Below are positions 35,939-45,425 of a DNA stretch of 64,000 nt, piece after piece (position 1 is the stretch's first letter; the number at the start of each line of letters is the position of its first letter). Under the pieces are notes generated by a model. The model had not been told where the DNA came from, searched no databases, and saw only the letters and a program-made list of their open reading frames with translations. A program made the position numbers and the translations under genes. Origin of the DNA: Nitrosomonas sp. (GTDB lineage: Bacteria; Pseudomonadota; Gammaproteobacteria; Burkholderiales; Nitrosomonadaceae). The stretch is from assembly GCA_031316255.1 (NCBI GenBank), contig JALDQW010000001.1, positions 2,079,485-2,143,484 on the forward strand, written 5' to 3'.

Positions 35939-36448
35939 TTGTCACATTTGCTCTATTTGTTAAGGCATGCTAAATCCGATTGGAAAAAAGAAGCCGCTAC
36001 TGATTTTGAACGCCCGCTTTCCAAACGCGGTGTCTCCAATGCACCCAAAGTGGCCACATGGCTGGCCAGACAGGCCAACAGGCCTGAAACAATTATCAGT
36101 TCCCCTGCATTACGCGCGTATCAAACGGCGTTGATTTTTTCACATGCCCTGGATATCCAAGCCAAAGATATACGTTTTGACAACCGGATTTATGAAGCCG
36201 GTCTCGAATCGCTGCTGGAAGTCGTCAAAATGCTGCCGGAGCAGGAAAAATCGGTTTTGCTGATTGGACATAATCCCGGATTGGATTTTTTGTTACAGGT
36301 ATTATGCAAGCAGGCGCAACCCCGGTCTGACGGTAAACTGATGACGACCTGCGCCATTGCAAAAATTGCGGTGGAAAGCCGGTGGCGGGATATTTCGGAC
36401 AAACATTGCATGCTTTATAGTTTGTCCCGGCCTAAGGATGTACTTTGA
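35939..36448 (+). CDS. SixA-like histidine phosphatase
   Basis: 169 residues of the histidine phosphatase superfamily: LLRHAKSDWKK carries the catalytic RHG-like RHA motif, with ERPLSKRG, SSPALRAYQTA and a second catalytic His in LLIGHNPGLDFLL. It matches SixA, which removes phosphate from protein histidines. Translation seems to begin at TTG, nine bases after GAGAGG; the protein would otherwise lose its first beta strand. It is the third gene of the CHAD-ParA-SixA set. SixA and CHAD genes co-occur widely. Confidence 0.85.
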   Translation: MSHLLYLLRHAKSDWKKEAATDFERPLSKRGVSNAPKVATWLARQANRPETIISSPALRAYQTALIFSHALDIQAKDIRFDNRIYEAGLESLLEVVKMLPEQEKSVLLIGHNPGLDFLLQVLCKQAQPRSDGKLMTTCAIAKIAVESRWRDISDKHCMLYSLSRPKDVL

Positions 36449-36450
36449 TG

Positions 36451-36469
36451 AACGTGGCCATGCCACGTT
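36451..36469 (+). terminator. Short hairpin after the sixA-like gene
   Basis: AACGTGGC, loop CAT, GCCACGTT, starting two bases past the stop. It lacks a T run and is only a possible terminator. Confidence 0.4.
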
Positions 36470-36618
36470 ATTCGTCGCTCATTTGGAATAACCAAACCTC
36501 GCTTTTCATGCCTGCCAGGCACCATCTTAGGGACAACAGAGATAATTCACTCATCGAGAACAGCCCTTAGTATTCGTTGCCGGGTGCTTGAGCATCAATT
36601 TATACAAGTAGCCATTAT

Positions 36619-36851
36619 CCTAGAATCCTCAGTTGAACGTACTCGAGTGTTTGGTTTTCAGGTTGGCTGACAAGGCGTGAAGAGGCGCATGGTCACTCCA
36701 TGCAACGATGAACAACGCTGCTAGACGATCTGAAAACCATATAATCGGGTACGTAGCGATTTTACCCATCTGGTGAATAAGGCTAACAGTATAAAGCCAA
36801 TATACACGGGACATTTAAAGTATTGAATAGCGATCAACTGAGGAATCTAGG
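36619..36851 (-). mobile_element. 233-bp MITE, copy 2 (inverted relative to copy 1, ATTAT target duplication)
   Basis: Same length as copy 1 and about 90 percent identical by eye when reverse-complemented. The ends are CCTAGAATCCTCAGTTGA and TCAACTGAGGAATCTAGG. It is flanked by ATTAT at 36614-36618 and 36852-36856. Different duplications at the two copies show independent insertions. It carries no gene. Confidence 0.85.
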
Positions 36852-36856
36852 ATTAT

Positions 36857-37420
36857 TGCCTTCCGATACAGTAGGAATGGCAAAAAAATACCGGAATGTA
36901 TTCCAAACAGTGATTGAATTGCCGCTAAAGCAATGAAGAACGAGAGGAAAAACTACTGTTTAGTAACGTTTAAGCAACTTGGAACTTTTTTCTGATTTTT
37001 TTGCAAATTGTGCGGTTTATCACATTTAACGTTTGCTAAAGCCGATATAGTTTGAAAAAGGTTTGTTTCGTACAAACTGGAAAAGTTTCTGAGAAAAGCT
37101 GGGGGAAAGGGTGTTGAAACAATTATTTTGAACGCGGCGGGTTGATTTGCTGCGGCAGGAATTATATGCAATTTTTTCCTAAATCCGAAGTTGATTTGTT
37201 CTACAAAGAAGTAAGTTATTCTTGGCTTGTTCCATTGTTAATTCCCTTTATATTTGATTAATAAATTCAGTTGCATACGTGAGTAATCTGGTGTGACAGC
37301 AATTTGTTATATCGTTTTTAGTGCGTCGTTTTTTAACTGCCGGTTATCTGCTGAGACGGCAATTTTCCATGTGAGTCCAACACGATTACCGCCAGGAAAC
37401 CTGATTTACAGTTACCAAGT
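36857..37420. other. Gene-free region before the GGDEF-EAL gene
   Basis: About 560 AT-rich bases between the MITE and the GGDEF-EAL start. A minus-strand frame at 36953-37171 has no ribosome binding site or family features. I see no riboswitch fold that I can name, and no clear promoter. Confidence 0.4.
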
Positions 37421-40279
37421 ATGTTTAAAAGTGCAACGATTGATAAACAGGTAGAAACACACTTCCACTCAGGCAGTGAGTTCAGTGCGCCTGATGCGGA
37501 TCAGCTTGGACAACTGGTAAATAGATTCGCCTGGCTTACCAGCATCGTCGCAGCACTATCGATTCCAGTGCTGGTGATGATTTATAGCTATATGACACAG
37601 TATTTGCTTGTGGTGAATGAGGCATCGATGCTTTCCGAGATAGCAAAAAGTCATGAACAGCAAAATTCTGAAAGGGGAAGCTACCATACGTTTGAACAAA
37701 TCCTGAATGCCGTTTCCCGGAACAATGAAAGCGAAGTGACTCTGAATGAGACTGATAGTATTGAATCTCAGGACCGCTTGCAAAAAAGTATCCCGATACA
37801 TTTTGCAGATGGAAGTAGTGCGATGCTGACTGTTTCGCGCTCACTGCACCCAGTGTTCGCGGATGCGGCAATCGGCCTGATTGCTGGCTTGCTGATCGGC
37901 TTTCTGGTATTCAGGGTGATTCAGATTTATCCATGCAGGGTGTTCAATATCGCCATGAAAGAGTTAAAACGTCGTGCCGAAGCTGAACACCGGTTACGTG
38001 CGACCAATTCATTATTTTCAGCGATATTGGAATCCACGGATGAAGGTATTGTTGCGATTGATGGTGAAGGGCGGGTTGTGGCGTGCAATACCCGTTACCT
38101 GGAACTTTGGCGGCTGCCGGAGAATGAATTCAAGAAAAATGCGGACTGTATGTTCTTCTCATCGTTGGCAACTCATGTTCGTGACCCAAAATGTTTCTTG
38201 CAATGTAATGAACATTTGTTGAATAAACCAACCTCCGAGTTAATCGAGTGTCTGGAGCTTCGGGATGGTCGGTTCTTTGAGTGGACATCTCGTCCTCAGC
38301 GAATCCATGGAAAAGTGGTTGGACGAATTTCTACTTTTCGGGATGTGAGTGAAAGCAGGCGTGCGGAAGTACTATTGTCTACAGAAAAAACTGTTCTGGA
38401 AAAGTTAGTGCAGGGAGCGCCACTCGAAGACGCGTTATTTGTGGTGGCCGACGTCATTGAACGCGAATCAGGTGACATGTTTTGCGCCATTCTTTTCTGT
38501 AGGGATGGTCGCACAAACGATCTTAATGCTGTTGCCGGTACGCGCTTGCCGCCATGGTATTGTGACCGATTGTTGACGTTAAGTCCCCGCCTTGGTCAAC
38601 GTAAAAATGATTTGCAATGTATCAATACTGATTCGCCAAGCTCCTGGTTCGAATCCGGCGCTTACTCGCAACTCATGAGCCAAGCGGGGGTTGGTCGAAT
38701 CAATTTGGAACTGATAAAAGGCTCGGCTGGAAATGTAATCGGATTAGTGCTTGCACACTATCGTAACGAAACGGTTCAGTGTTTTGAGCAGGATCGTCAA
38801 CTTTTACATATTGCTGGCCAGATGTGTTCTGTCGCGGTAGACCGCTATCATACAATGCGCGAACTTGATCTGCTTGCGCATTATGATTTTCTTACCGAAT
38901 TGCCGAACCGCAAGTGCTTCCATGATCACCTGAATAACGCTATCGAGCAGGCGCAGGGTTCCGGTCGTTCGCTTGGTTTACTTTTTCTTGATCTTGATCG
39001 ATTCAAGGCCATCAACGATTCTTTGGGTCATTCCGCAGGAGATGCGCTGCTCAAGGTGGTTGCATCCCGTATTCGCGAATCTGTACGTGAGCAGGATATC
39101 GTCGCCCGTTTAAGTGGGGATGAATTTGTTGTATTGATAGAAGATCTCCAGCAGACTGAAATTGCCACTGAGCTGGCGAGTAAGATTGCAGCGCGTATGA
39201 CAGAAGGCGTGAATCTGCATGGGCAACGAACATTCATTAGCGCGAGCGTAGGTATTGCAGTGTATCCGCAAGACGGCAAAACGCTTGAGGAACTGTTAAA
39301 AAATGCGGATACGGCCATGTATGAGGCCAAAGAACAGGGGCGCAACGGCGTGCAGTTCTTTCATACCCGCATGAATGAAAACCATCGTGAGCGCCTTCGT
39401 CTGGAAGAGCGATTAAGCCACGCTCTGGAATGCAACGAAATGACCCTACACTACCAACCGAAAGTACAGGCTTCCACGATGACTGTAATCGGTGCGGAAG
39501 CACTGTTGCGTTGGCAGCACCCCAAACGAGGGCTACTGCCGCCTTCAGAGTTTGTCCCACTTCTGGAAGAAACCGGTCTTATTGATGAATATTGGAAATG
39601 GATTATTCGCAAGGTATGTGAGGATATGCTGAGTCTCGATGAAGCCAGCAGAAATCGACTTGATATCGCTGTGAACGTCTCGGCAAGACAATTTGGAAAC
39701 TACGGCCTGCATGACAGTCTTGCGCGCGTGATCGATTCAACCGGAATCAATCCTAATCGGCTGGAGCTTGAGCTGACAGAGAGCCTTCTGATGAAAGAGC
39801 CGCAACAGGCTTCCAGAATTCTTGGTGAATTGCGCGAACTTGGTATCGGTGGGATTGCCATAGACGATTTTGGCACCGGTTATTCTTCACTTGCTTGTCT
39901 CAAAGGGTTTCCGGTTACAGCGCTTAAGATTGACCGTTCGTTTGTTTCAGGCATTGCACATGGCAACCAGGATGAGGCCATAGTACAAGCAATTATGGCA
40001 TTGGCCCAAAGCCTGGGTCTTCGAGTTACTGCCGAAGGTGTTGAAACATTCGAACAGGCTGCATCATTGACTGCTCAGGGATGCCATGAGTTCCAGGGAT
40101 ATTACTTTGGCAAACCTGCATCATTGGAGCGTTTTATCAGTACCATGAATAATGGTTTTTATCTAATAAACGGTACCCGAACGCATGAAATGTTTAAAGT
40201 GATCGATCAAGAAACTGCTTCACAGAGATGCATCCAGTCGAATAAGCGCCATCTCGATAAAATAATACATTCAGTTTAA
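37421..40279 (+). CDS. Membrane PAS-GAF-GGDEF-EAL cyclic-di-GMP enzyme
   Basis: 952 residues. Transmembrane helices at about 36-60 and 147-170 enclose a periplasmic loop of about 85 residues. Then PAS (about 185-300, SAILESTDEGIVAIDGEGRVVACN), a GAF-like region (about 310-470), GGDEF (about 475-640, motif SGDEF) and EAL (about 650-905, GAEALLRWQHP, ELTESLLM, IDDFGTGYSSL). Ser replaces the first Gly of GGDEF; such variants can be active. The EAL metal ligands appear intact, so net c-di-GMP breakdown is plausible but unproven. Its stop codon shares bases with the stop of the convergent ABC gene. Confidence 0.93.
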   Translation: MFKSATIDKQVETHFHSGSEFSAPDADQLGQLVNRFAWLTSIVAALSIPVLVMIYSYMTQYLLVVNEASMLSEIAKSHEQQNSERGSYHTFEQILNAVSRNNESEVTLNETDSIESQDRLQKSIPIHFADGSSAMLTVSRSLHPVFADAAIGLIAGLLIGFLVFRVIQIYPCRVFNIAMKELKRRAEAEHRLRATNSLFSAILESTDEGIVAIDGEGRVVACNTRYLELWRLPENEFKKNADCMFFSSLATHVRDPKCFLQCNEHLLNKPTSELIECLELRDGRFFEWTSRPQRIHGKVVGRISTFRDVSESRRAEVLLSTEKTVLEKLVQGAPLEDALFVVADVIERESGDMFCAILFCRDGRTNDLNAVAGTRLPPWYCDRLLTLSPRLGQRKNDLQCINTDSPSSWFESGAYSQLMSQAGVGRINLELIKGSAGNVIGLVLAHYRNETVQCFEQDRQLLHIAGQMCSVAVDRYHTMRELDLLAHYDFLTELPNRKCFHDHLNNAIEQAQGSGRSLGLLFLDLDRFKAINDSLGHSAGDALLKVVASRIRESVREQDIVARLSGDEFVVLIEDLQQTEIATELASKIAARMTEGVNLHGQRTFISASVGIAVYPQDGKTLEELLKNADTAMYEAKEQGRNGVQFFHTRMNENHRERLRLEERLSHALECNEMTLHYQPKVQASTMTVIGAEALLRWQHPKRGLLPPSEFVPLLEETGLIDEYWKWIIRKVCEDMLSLDEASRNRLDIAVNVSARQFGNYGLHDSLARVIDSTGINPNRLELELTESLLMKEPQQASRILGELRELGIGGIAIDDFGTGYSSLACLKGFPVTALKIDRSFVSGIAHGNQDEAIVQAIMALAQSLGLRVTAEGVETFEQAASLTAQGCHEFQGYYFGKPASLERFISTMNNGFYLINGTRTHEMFKVIDQETASQRCIQSNKRHLDKIIHSV

Positions 40280-41979
40280 TGCATCGTTGCGCCATGCGAC
40301 AATGTCTTTGCCTCTCCTTCAGACAGAATAAACACCCGATCTGCCGCATTGATCACAGCGGGTTGGTGCGAAACGGCAATAATTGTGAGTTGTTTGGATA
40401 ATTGTTGCAGCGTTTCACAAATCGTTTTCTCGCTTTCCGGATCCAAAGCGCTGGTGGGTTCGTCCATAATCAGAAATGCCGGACTATGCGCTAACGCTCT
40501 TGCAATGGCTATTCGTTGACGCTGTCCGCCGGAGAGTAACCCGCCGCGCTCGCCAACGACAGTCAACATGCCGTCCGGTAATGCGCTGACAAAATCCCAG
40601 GCGCCTGCCTGACGCAACGCACGTTCGGCATCGTCAGCAGTTAGTGCGGGTTCGCCGACCAGAATGTTATTCATGATTGTGTCATGCAGCAGGATCGTGT
40701 CTTGCGAAACATAGCCGATCATATGCCGCCATTTACGCAGGTCGATATCATGTAACGACTTGCCGTCAATGAGCACCTCTCCCGCATTGGGTTCGGTCAA
40801 TCCGCACAGCAAGTCTATTAATGTGCTTTTACCAACGCCAGAGGGTCCGGTTACAGCGGTAAATGTTTTAATCGGAATTTCAATATCCAAATGCGTAAAA
40901 ATCGTTTTTTCCCCGTAACTGAACTGTACATTCTGCAAGGAGATTCCTCGTTGCAGGCTGGGTTCGTCAGTTCCTGAATTACGTTCTGCCGCTGCTGCGG
41001 CATCTTCCGCAGCTTTGCGTAACGCCCAGTACGCACTTTCCTGCACTGCCAGTTGCTGATATTTGCGCTGCGTTTTGTTGAGCAGACCCAGAATACGTGT
41101 CAGCAAAAAGACCATGATCATGACTTCGGGTAATGACAGTTGCCAGATAACAAGCGCCAGGTACAGACCAGCCGCTGTGATGGCAGCCAGAATCGGTTCC
41201 TGTAACGCCATCAGTGCTGCGCGGCTCATGACTTCATGCCGGGTTGCCTTTTCCAGTTGTTTGGTCTGGTCATGGAGTATTGCGTCGGCGACATTGTCAC
41301 GCGCCATTGCCTTGAGCGATTTGACGGAATTGAGTACATCTGACAAATAGGCTAATAAATGGCGTAATAATTGCGTTTGACTGGCGCCGGCCCGGCGTGT
41401 TGCGCGTACCAGGCGGTGCAATACAATCAATAAAAACAGGCCGATAAAAAGCGATGCCAGCGTTGCTTCCCATGAAATAAACACAGCAACCACTGCATAA
41501 ACCACAACTTGTATTGCCAATGCCAATACGATCACGCTATGCTCAAAACCGTTGGCTGCCCGATAGGCTTCGGTTGCGACCGAATTTGCCAGAGAACCTA
41601 CTGGCTGGCGGAGATAGTATTGCCAGCGACTGGCAAGCAATGCCTCAATCAGGTTTAGACGCAAGGCTGTGGCCACATGTGCAACCGTGTATCCTACCTG
41701 GCGATTTGCCAGCAGCAATATTAAGCCCTTGGTAAACATGCCGCCGACAATAATGATTAAAATCATGTCCAATGTGGGTTCGATACCAACCTTCGACAAT
41801 GTTTCAACCATGAACTTGCCTATGCCTGAATCATCTGAAGTCTCACCCACTGCGATGGATAATAACGGCAATAATGCTGTCAGACTCAAACCTTCAGCTA
41901 CGCCAGCGACAAGTAGCGCAAGCAGCACGAATGCGCTTCGCTGCGGAAAGACCATGATATATGTAAAAAGGGTTCGCAT
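40276..41979 (-). CDS. ABC transporter, fused membrane and ATPase domains (exporter type)
   Basis: 567 residues. The N-terminal half holds six membrane helices of an ABC exporter (MsbA-like layout). The C-terminal ATPase has Walker A TGPSGVGKSTLID, signature LLSGGQRQRIAIARAL, Walker B FLIMDEPTSALD and switch His in VSHQPAV. It is a half transporter that would dimerise. The substrate is unknown; no adaptor or outer-membrane partner lies next to it. The stop overlaps that of the convergent GGDEF-EAL gene. Confidence 0.88.
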   Translation of the reverse strand: MRTLFTYIMVFPQRSAFVLLALLVAGVAEGLSLTALLPLLSIAVGETSDDSGIGKFMVETLSKVGIEPTLDMILIIIVGGMFTKGLILLLANRQVGYTVAHVATALRLNLIEALLASRWQYYLRQPVGSLANSVATEAYRAANGFEHSVIVLALAIQVVVYAVVAVFISWEATLASLFIGLFLLIVLHRLVRATRRAGASQTQLLRHLLAYLSDVLNSVKSLKAMARDNVADAILHDQTKQLEKATRHEVMSRAALMALQEPILAAITAAGLYLALVIWQLSLPEVMIMVFLLTRILGLLNKTQRKYQQLAVQESAYWALRKAAEDAAAAAERNSGTDEPSLQRGISLQNVQFSYGEKTIFTHLDIEIPIKTFTAVTGPSGVGKSTLIDLLCGLTEPNAGEVLIDGKSLHDIDLRKWRHMIGYVSQDTILLHDTIMNNILVGEPALTADDAERALRQAGAWDFVSALPDGMLTVVGERGGLLSGGQRQRIAIARALAHSPAFLIMDEPTSALDPESEKTICETLQQLSKQLTIIAVSHQPAVINAADRVFILSEGEAKTLSHGATMH

Positions 41980-42136
41980 TGAATTGTTTAAGAGGGCTAT
42001 TATGATTTATCAGTTTTATTAATCACAAAACCGGTTATATTACCCGAAAGCGGGCAGGTATTTGCTGTAACCGGCCTGCTAACAATAATTCAAGGCGTTA
42101 TTGTTGCAAAAATACCTAACTGATTATTTTTGTGCC

Positions 42137-42841
42137 TTAAATCGGTAATGTAACATCCTGCAGCACGCCATCAATAAGCTGTTTAACGTGTTTGGCGCGG
42201 CTCGCCAGGTGTTGATCGTGGGTAACCATGATCAGGCTTGCGCTGACTTTTTCATTGAGTGTCAGCATTAAATCGAAAACAGACTCAGCAGTATGACGGT
42301 CGAGATTTCCGGTCGGTTCATCAGCGAGAATACACGCCGGTTGGGTGACCAGCGCCCTTGCCACAGCTGCACGTTGACGTTCGCCTCCAGATAATTCGCC
42401 TGGCGTATGTGTCAACCGGTGGTCTAATCCAACCTGTTTCAAAACTTCCGCCGCTCTTTCATTTGCCTCGCGCTTGTTCATGCGGCGGATCAACAAAGGC
42501 ATGGCTACATTCTCCAGTGCGGTAAATTCAGGCAGCAAATGATGGAATTGGTAAATAAACCCAAGAGAACCGTTGCGTAGTTTGCATCGGGTTGTCTCAT
42601 CCATCGCTGCGATATTATGTCCCAGGATATGGATTTCACCACTGCTCGGCTTATCAAGTCCACCCAGTAAATGCAGCAAAGTGCTTTTCCCGGAGCCGGA
42701 CGCGCCAACGATAGACACCATTTCGCCACGGGCAACTTCCAGATTTACGCCCTTCAGAACCGATACTTCCAGTTCGCCCTGGTCAAATTGCTTAAACAGG
42801 TTATTGCAGGTTATGACGACGTTGTCAGAATGGTTACTCAT
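42137..42841 (-). CDS. lolD: Lipoprotein-releasing system ATP-binding protein
   Basis: 234 residues: Walker A VGASGSGKSTLLHLLGGLD, signature ELSGGERQRAAVARAL, Walker B CILADEPTGNLD, and VTHDQHLAS. The close match to LolD and its 8-base overlap with the upstream permease gene define it as the ATPase that powers release of outer-membrane lipoproteins from the inner membrane to LolA. Confidence 0.95.
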   Translation of the reverse strand: MSNHSDNVVITCNNLFKQFDQGELEVSVLKGVNLEVARGEMVSIVGASGSGKSTLLHLLGGLDKPSSGEIHILGHNIAAMDETTRCKLRNGSLGFIYQFHHLLPEFTALENVAMPLLIRRMNKREANERAAEVLKQVGLDHRLTHTPGELSGGERQRAAVARALVTQPACILADEPTGNLDRHTAESVFDLMLTLNEKVSASLIMVTHDQHLASRAKHVKQLIDGVLQDVTLPI

Positions 42842-44081
42842 ACCGCAGCGCCTCTGCCGGATTCACTTTGGACGCCCGGTAGCTCGGATAAATCGTTGCC
42901 AGCAGACTGAGTGCAAAAGATACCGCGGCAACGGTCACAATATCCGATGTCTGGGGATCGGTCGGGATTTTGCTGATGTAATAAATTTCGTTCGATAGAA
43001 ATTCCACGCTGAAAATCCATTCAATAAACGCGACCACCTCGCCGACGTTATACGCGAGCAGCACACCGCCAGTTACACCCAGGATCGTGCCGGCAACACC
43101 GATAAATGTGCCTTGTACAATAAATATTTTCATAATGCTGCGTGGGCTGGCGCCAAGTGTGCGCAAAATGGCGATGTCGGATTGTTTGTCGGTAACGGCC
43201 ATTACGAGCGTGGATACAATATTGAATGCGGCCACCGCGATGATTAACGCCAGAATCAACGACAACATGCGCTTTTCAATTTGAATGGCGCGAAAATAGT
43301 TGGCATGCTGTTTTGTCCAGTCGGTTATATAATAAGCGCCGGTTAATGAACTGGCCAGATCATTGACCACTTGTGGCGCCTGAAACATATCTTTCAGCTT
43401 TAGCCGTACGCCGGAAACTGTGTTGTCTTCCATGCGGTAAAGCTTCTGGGCGTCGGCGATATGAATTAATACAAGCGCCGAGTCATATTCAAAATGACCG
43501 GCTTCAAAAATACCGACTACGGTAAATTGCTTAAGTCTTGGTAAAATTCCTGCGGGCGTAACCTGCCCTTGTGGCGAAATCAATACGATCTTGTCCCCCC
43601 GGAATGCGCCGAGACTGCGCGCAAGTTCCATGCCGATGACAATGCCAAAATCACCTGGAATCAAATTTTCCAGTTCACCGCTGACCATCATGTCGGCAAA
43701 ATCCGCTACAGAATTTTCTTTTTCGGGCAAGATGCCGCGCACAATTGCGCCATGGACAACTTGATCGTAAGACACCATTCCCTGGGCACTGACAAATGGG
43801 GCCGCACCCTCAACCAATGGGTTCCTGGATGCCTCATCAGCGGTAAGCTGCCAATTGGACAGTTTGTTGTCAAAACCGCTGATCTGTACATGTGAAGCAA
43901 CACCCAGAATACGTGCACGGACTTCCTTTTGAAAACCATTCATGACCGACATAACGGTAATTAATGCTGTCATGCCAAGCGTGATGCCGAACAAGGAGAT
44001 CAGTGAAATAAAAGAAATAAAGTGGTTGCGCTTTTTTGCCCGTGTATAGCGTAAACCAATGAATAATTCGTATGGCGACAC
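42834..44081 (-). CDS. lolC: Lipoprotein-releasing system permease (LolC/LolE)
   Basis: 415 residues starting at GTG. One N-terminal membrane helix (HFISFISLISLFGITLGMTALITVMSVMNGFQKEVR), a large periplasmic domain, and three C-terminal helices (SLILALIIAVAAFNIVSTLVM etc.) give the MacB/LolCE layout. The Lol signature after helix 1 and the ILRTLGASPRSIMKIFIVQG segment are clear. Only one permease gene is present, so a LolC/E homodimer (LolF-type) is likely, though a paralogue elsewhere cannot be excluded. It overlaps lolD. Confidence 0.92.
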   Translation of the reverse strand: MSPYELFIGLRYTRAKKRNHFISFISLISLFGITLGMTALITVMSVMNGFQKEVRARILGVASHVQISGFDNKLSNWQLTADEASRNPLVEGAAPFVSAQGMVSYDQVVHGAIVRGILPEKENSVADFADMMVSGELENLIPGDFGIVIGMELARSLGAFRGDKIVLISPQGQVTPAGILPRLKQFTVVGIFEAGHFEYDSALVLIHIADAQKLYRMEDNTVSGVRLKLKDMFQAPQVVNDLASSLTGAYYITDWTKQHANYFRAIQIEKRMLSLILALIIAVAAFNIVSTLVMAVTDKQSDIAILRTLGASPRSIMKIFIVQGTFIGVAGTILGVTGGVLLAYNVGEVVAFIEWIFSVEFLSNEIYYISKIPTDPQTSDIVTVAAVSFALSLLATIYPSYRASKVNPAEALRYE

Positions 44082-44232
44082 GAAAGAATAAAACCCTTGA
44101 CTTGTAAAACTACGAAGTGTGCCATAATTAATGTACTATGAGTAGATAAGTACGTTAAAGTATTATCAATTTGCCGTCATAAATGTGGAATTTGTTTTTC
44201 CCTACGGTTCAAAGCAAATGTATAATCAATCC

Positions 44233-45402
44233 ATGAAATTTGATATTGTTGTAGTGGGCGGGGGTTTGGTCGGTGCAAGTCTCGTGGCCGCGTTGAAGGA
44301 TAGCGGATTGAAGATTGCCTTGATCGAGTCACGTGAGCCGGCGCCGTTGCCTGACGATGAAAGCTGGGATAGCCGGGTTTATGCGATCAGTCCCGGGAGC
44401 GTCGGTTTTTTACGCGATCATGCAGTCTGGCAGAGGATGGATGTATCTCGCATCACGCCAGTGTACGAAATGGCTGTTTTTGGCGATGACAGCAGCTCAC
44501 ATATCCAATTCAGCGCCTACGAAGTTGGTACGGCCGAGTTGGCTTTTATTATCGAAAACCGTCAACTGCAATCTGCTGTCTGGGAAGCGCTGCAATCGCA
44601 GCAGCAACATGTAGAAGTCCTCTGTCCTGCCAAATGCACCGCGATCACCTGGCATGAATCGCATGTTGACATTCGACTGGATGATGGCCGTGCGATTGAA
44701 ACTGCGTTGGTCGTGGGTGCGGATGGCGTAAATTCGTGGGTGCGTCAGCAAACGGGCATCGAAGTTTCGCGCCACCCCTATCAGCAAGTCGGTGTGGTCG
44801 CCAATTTCAGCACTGAGCTGTCGCATCGCAATATTGCGCATCAATGGTTCAGGCGTGACGGTGTGCTGGCGCTGTTGCCACTGCCGGGTAACCGGGTTTC
44901 CATGGTTTGGTCGACCAGCGAGGAACACGCTGCCCAGTTGCGCCAGTTATCGACTGATGAGCTTTGTCAATGTGTTGCAGGTGCATCTTCACATGCACTG
45001 GGCGGATTACAGTTAATTACTGCGCCGGTCGGTTTCCCGTTGAATTTTGTGCATGTCAACAATCTAATCATGCAGCGGCTTGTGCTCGTCGGCGATGCGG
45101 CGCATGGTATTCATCCGTTGGCGGGCCAAGGCGTTAATCTTGGATTGCGCGATGTGCGTAAACTCACCGAAATCCTCAATGAACGCGGACTACAATCCGA
45201 TGTCGGTGATTTTATGCTGCTGCGCCGATATGAATGCGCCCGCAAGGAAGATATACTGGCGATGGAAATCGTTACCGACGGTTTGCAAAAATTGTTTATC
45301 AATCCAGATCCTACATTGGCCCGGATACGGAATTTGGGACTGGAAATAACCAATCACCTGCCGATTATCAAGAACACGCTCATGCAGCATGCACTGAACT
45401 AA
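44233..45402 (+). CDS. FAD-dependent monooxygenase, UbiH/UbiF/VisC family
   Basis: About 389 residues with the FAD fold: DIVVVGGGLVGASLVAALKDSG at the N-terminus, VGADGVNSWVRQ in the middle and the family signature VGDAAHGIHPLAGQGVNLGLRDV near residue 290. These enzymes hydroxylate the ubiquinone ring; which position (UbiF, UbiH or UbiI type) cannot be told here. I start at MKFDIVVVGG; upstream in-frame starts would add a non-conserved tail. dsbC follows after 23 bases, and lolC is divergent. Confidence 0.9.
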   Translation: MKFDIVVVGGGLVGASLVAALKDSGLKIALIESREPAPLPDDESWDSRVYAISPGSVGFLRDHAVWQRMDVSRITPVYEMAVFGDDSSSHIQFSAYEVGTAELAFIIENRQLQSAVWEALQSQQQHVEVLCPAKCTAITWHESHVDIRLDDGRAIETALVVGADGVNSWVRQQTGIEVSRHPYQQVGVVANFSTELSHRNIAHQWFRRDGVLALLPLPGNRVSMVWSTSEEHAAQLRQLSTDELCQCVAGASSHALGGLQLITAPVGFPLNFVHVNNLIMQRLVLVGDAAHGIHPLAGQGVNLGLRDVRKLTEILNERGLQSDVGDFMLLRRYECARKEDILAMEIVTDGLQKLFINPDPTLARIRNLGLEITNHLPIIKNTLMQHALN

Positions 45403-45425
45403 TCTGTATTTAACAAGGAGTCATG

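Noticed and set aside
10003..36851. Composite transposon bounded by the two MITEs
   Set aside because: Each copy has its own, different 5-bp duplication (TTTAA, ATTAT), so they inserted separately; the 26 kb between them did not move as one unit by this evidence.
36953..37171. 72-codon minus-strand frame in the region before the GGDEF-EAL gene
   Set aside because: No start context, no family resemblance.
39115..39129. SGDEF motif as evidence of an inactive cyclase
   Set aside because: Ser at the first position is tolerated in some active diguanylate cyclases, so activity cannot be excluded from this alone.
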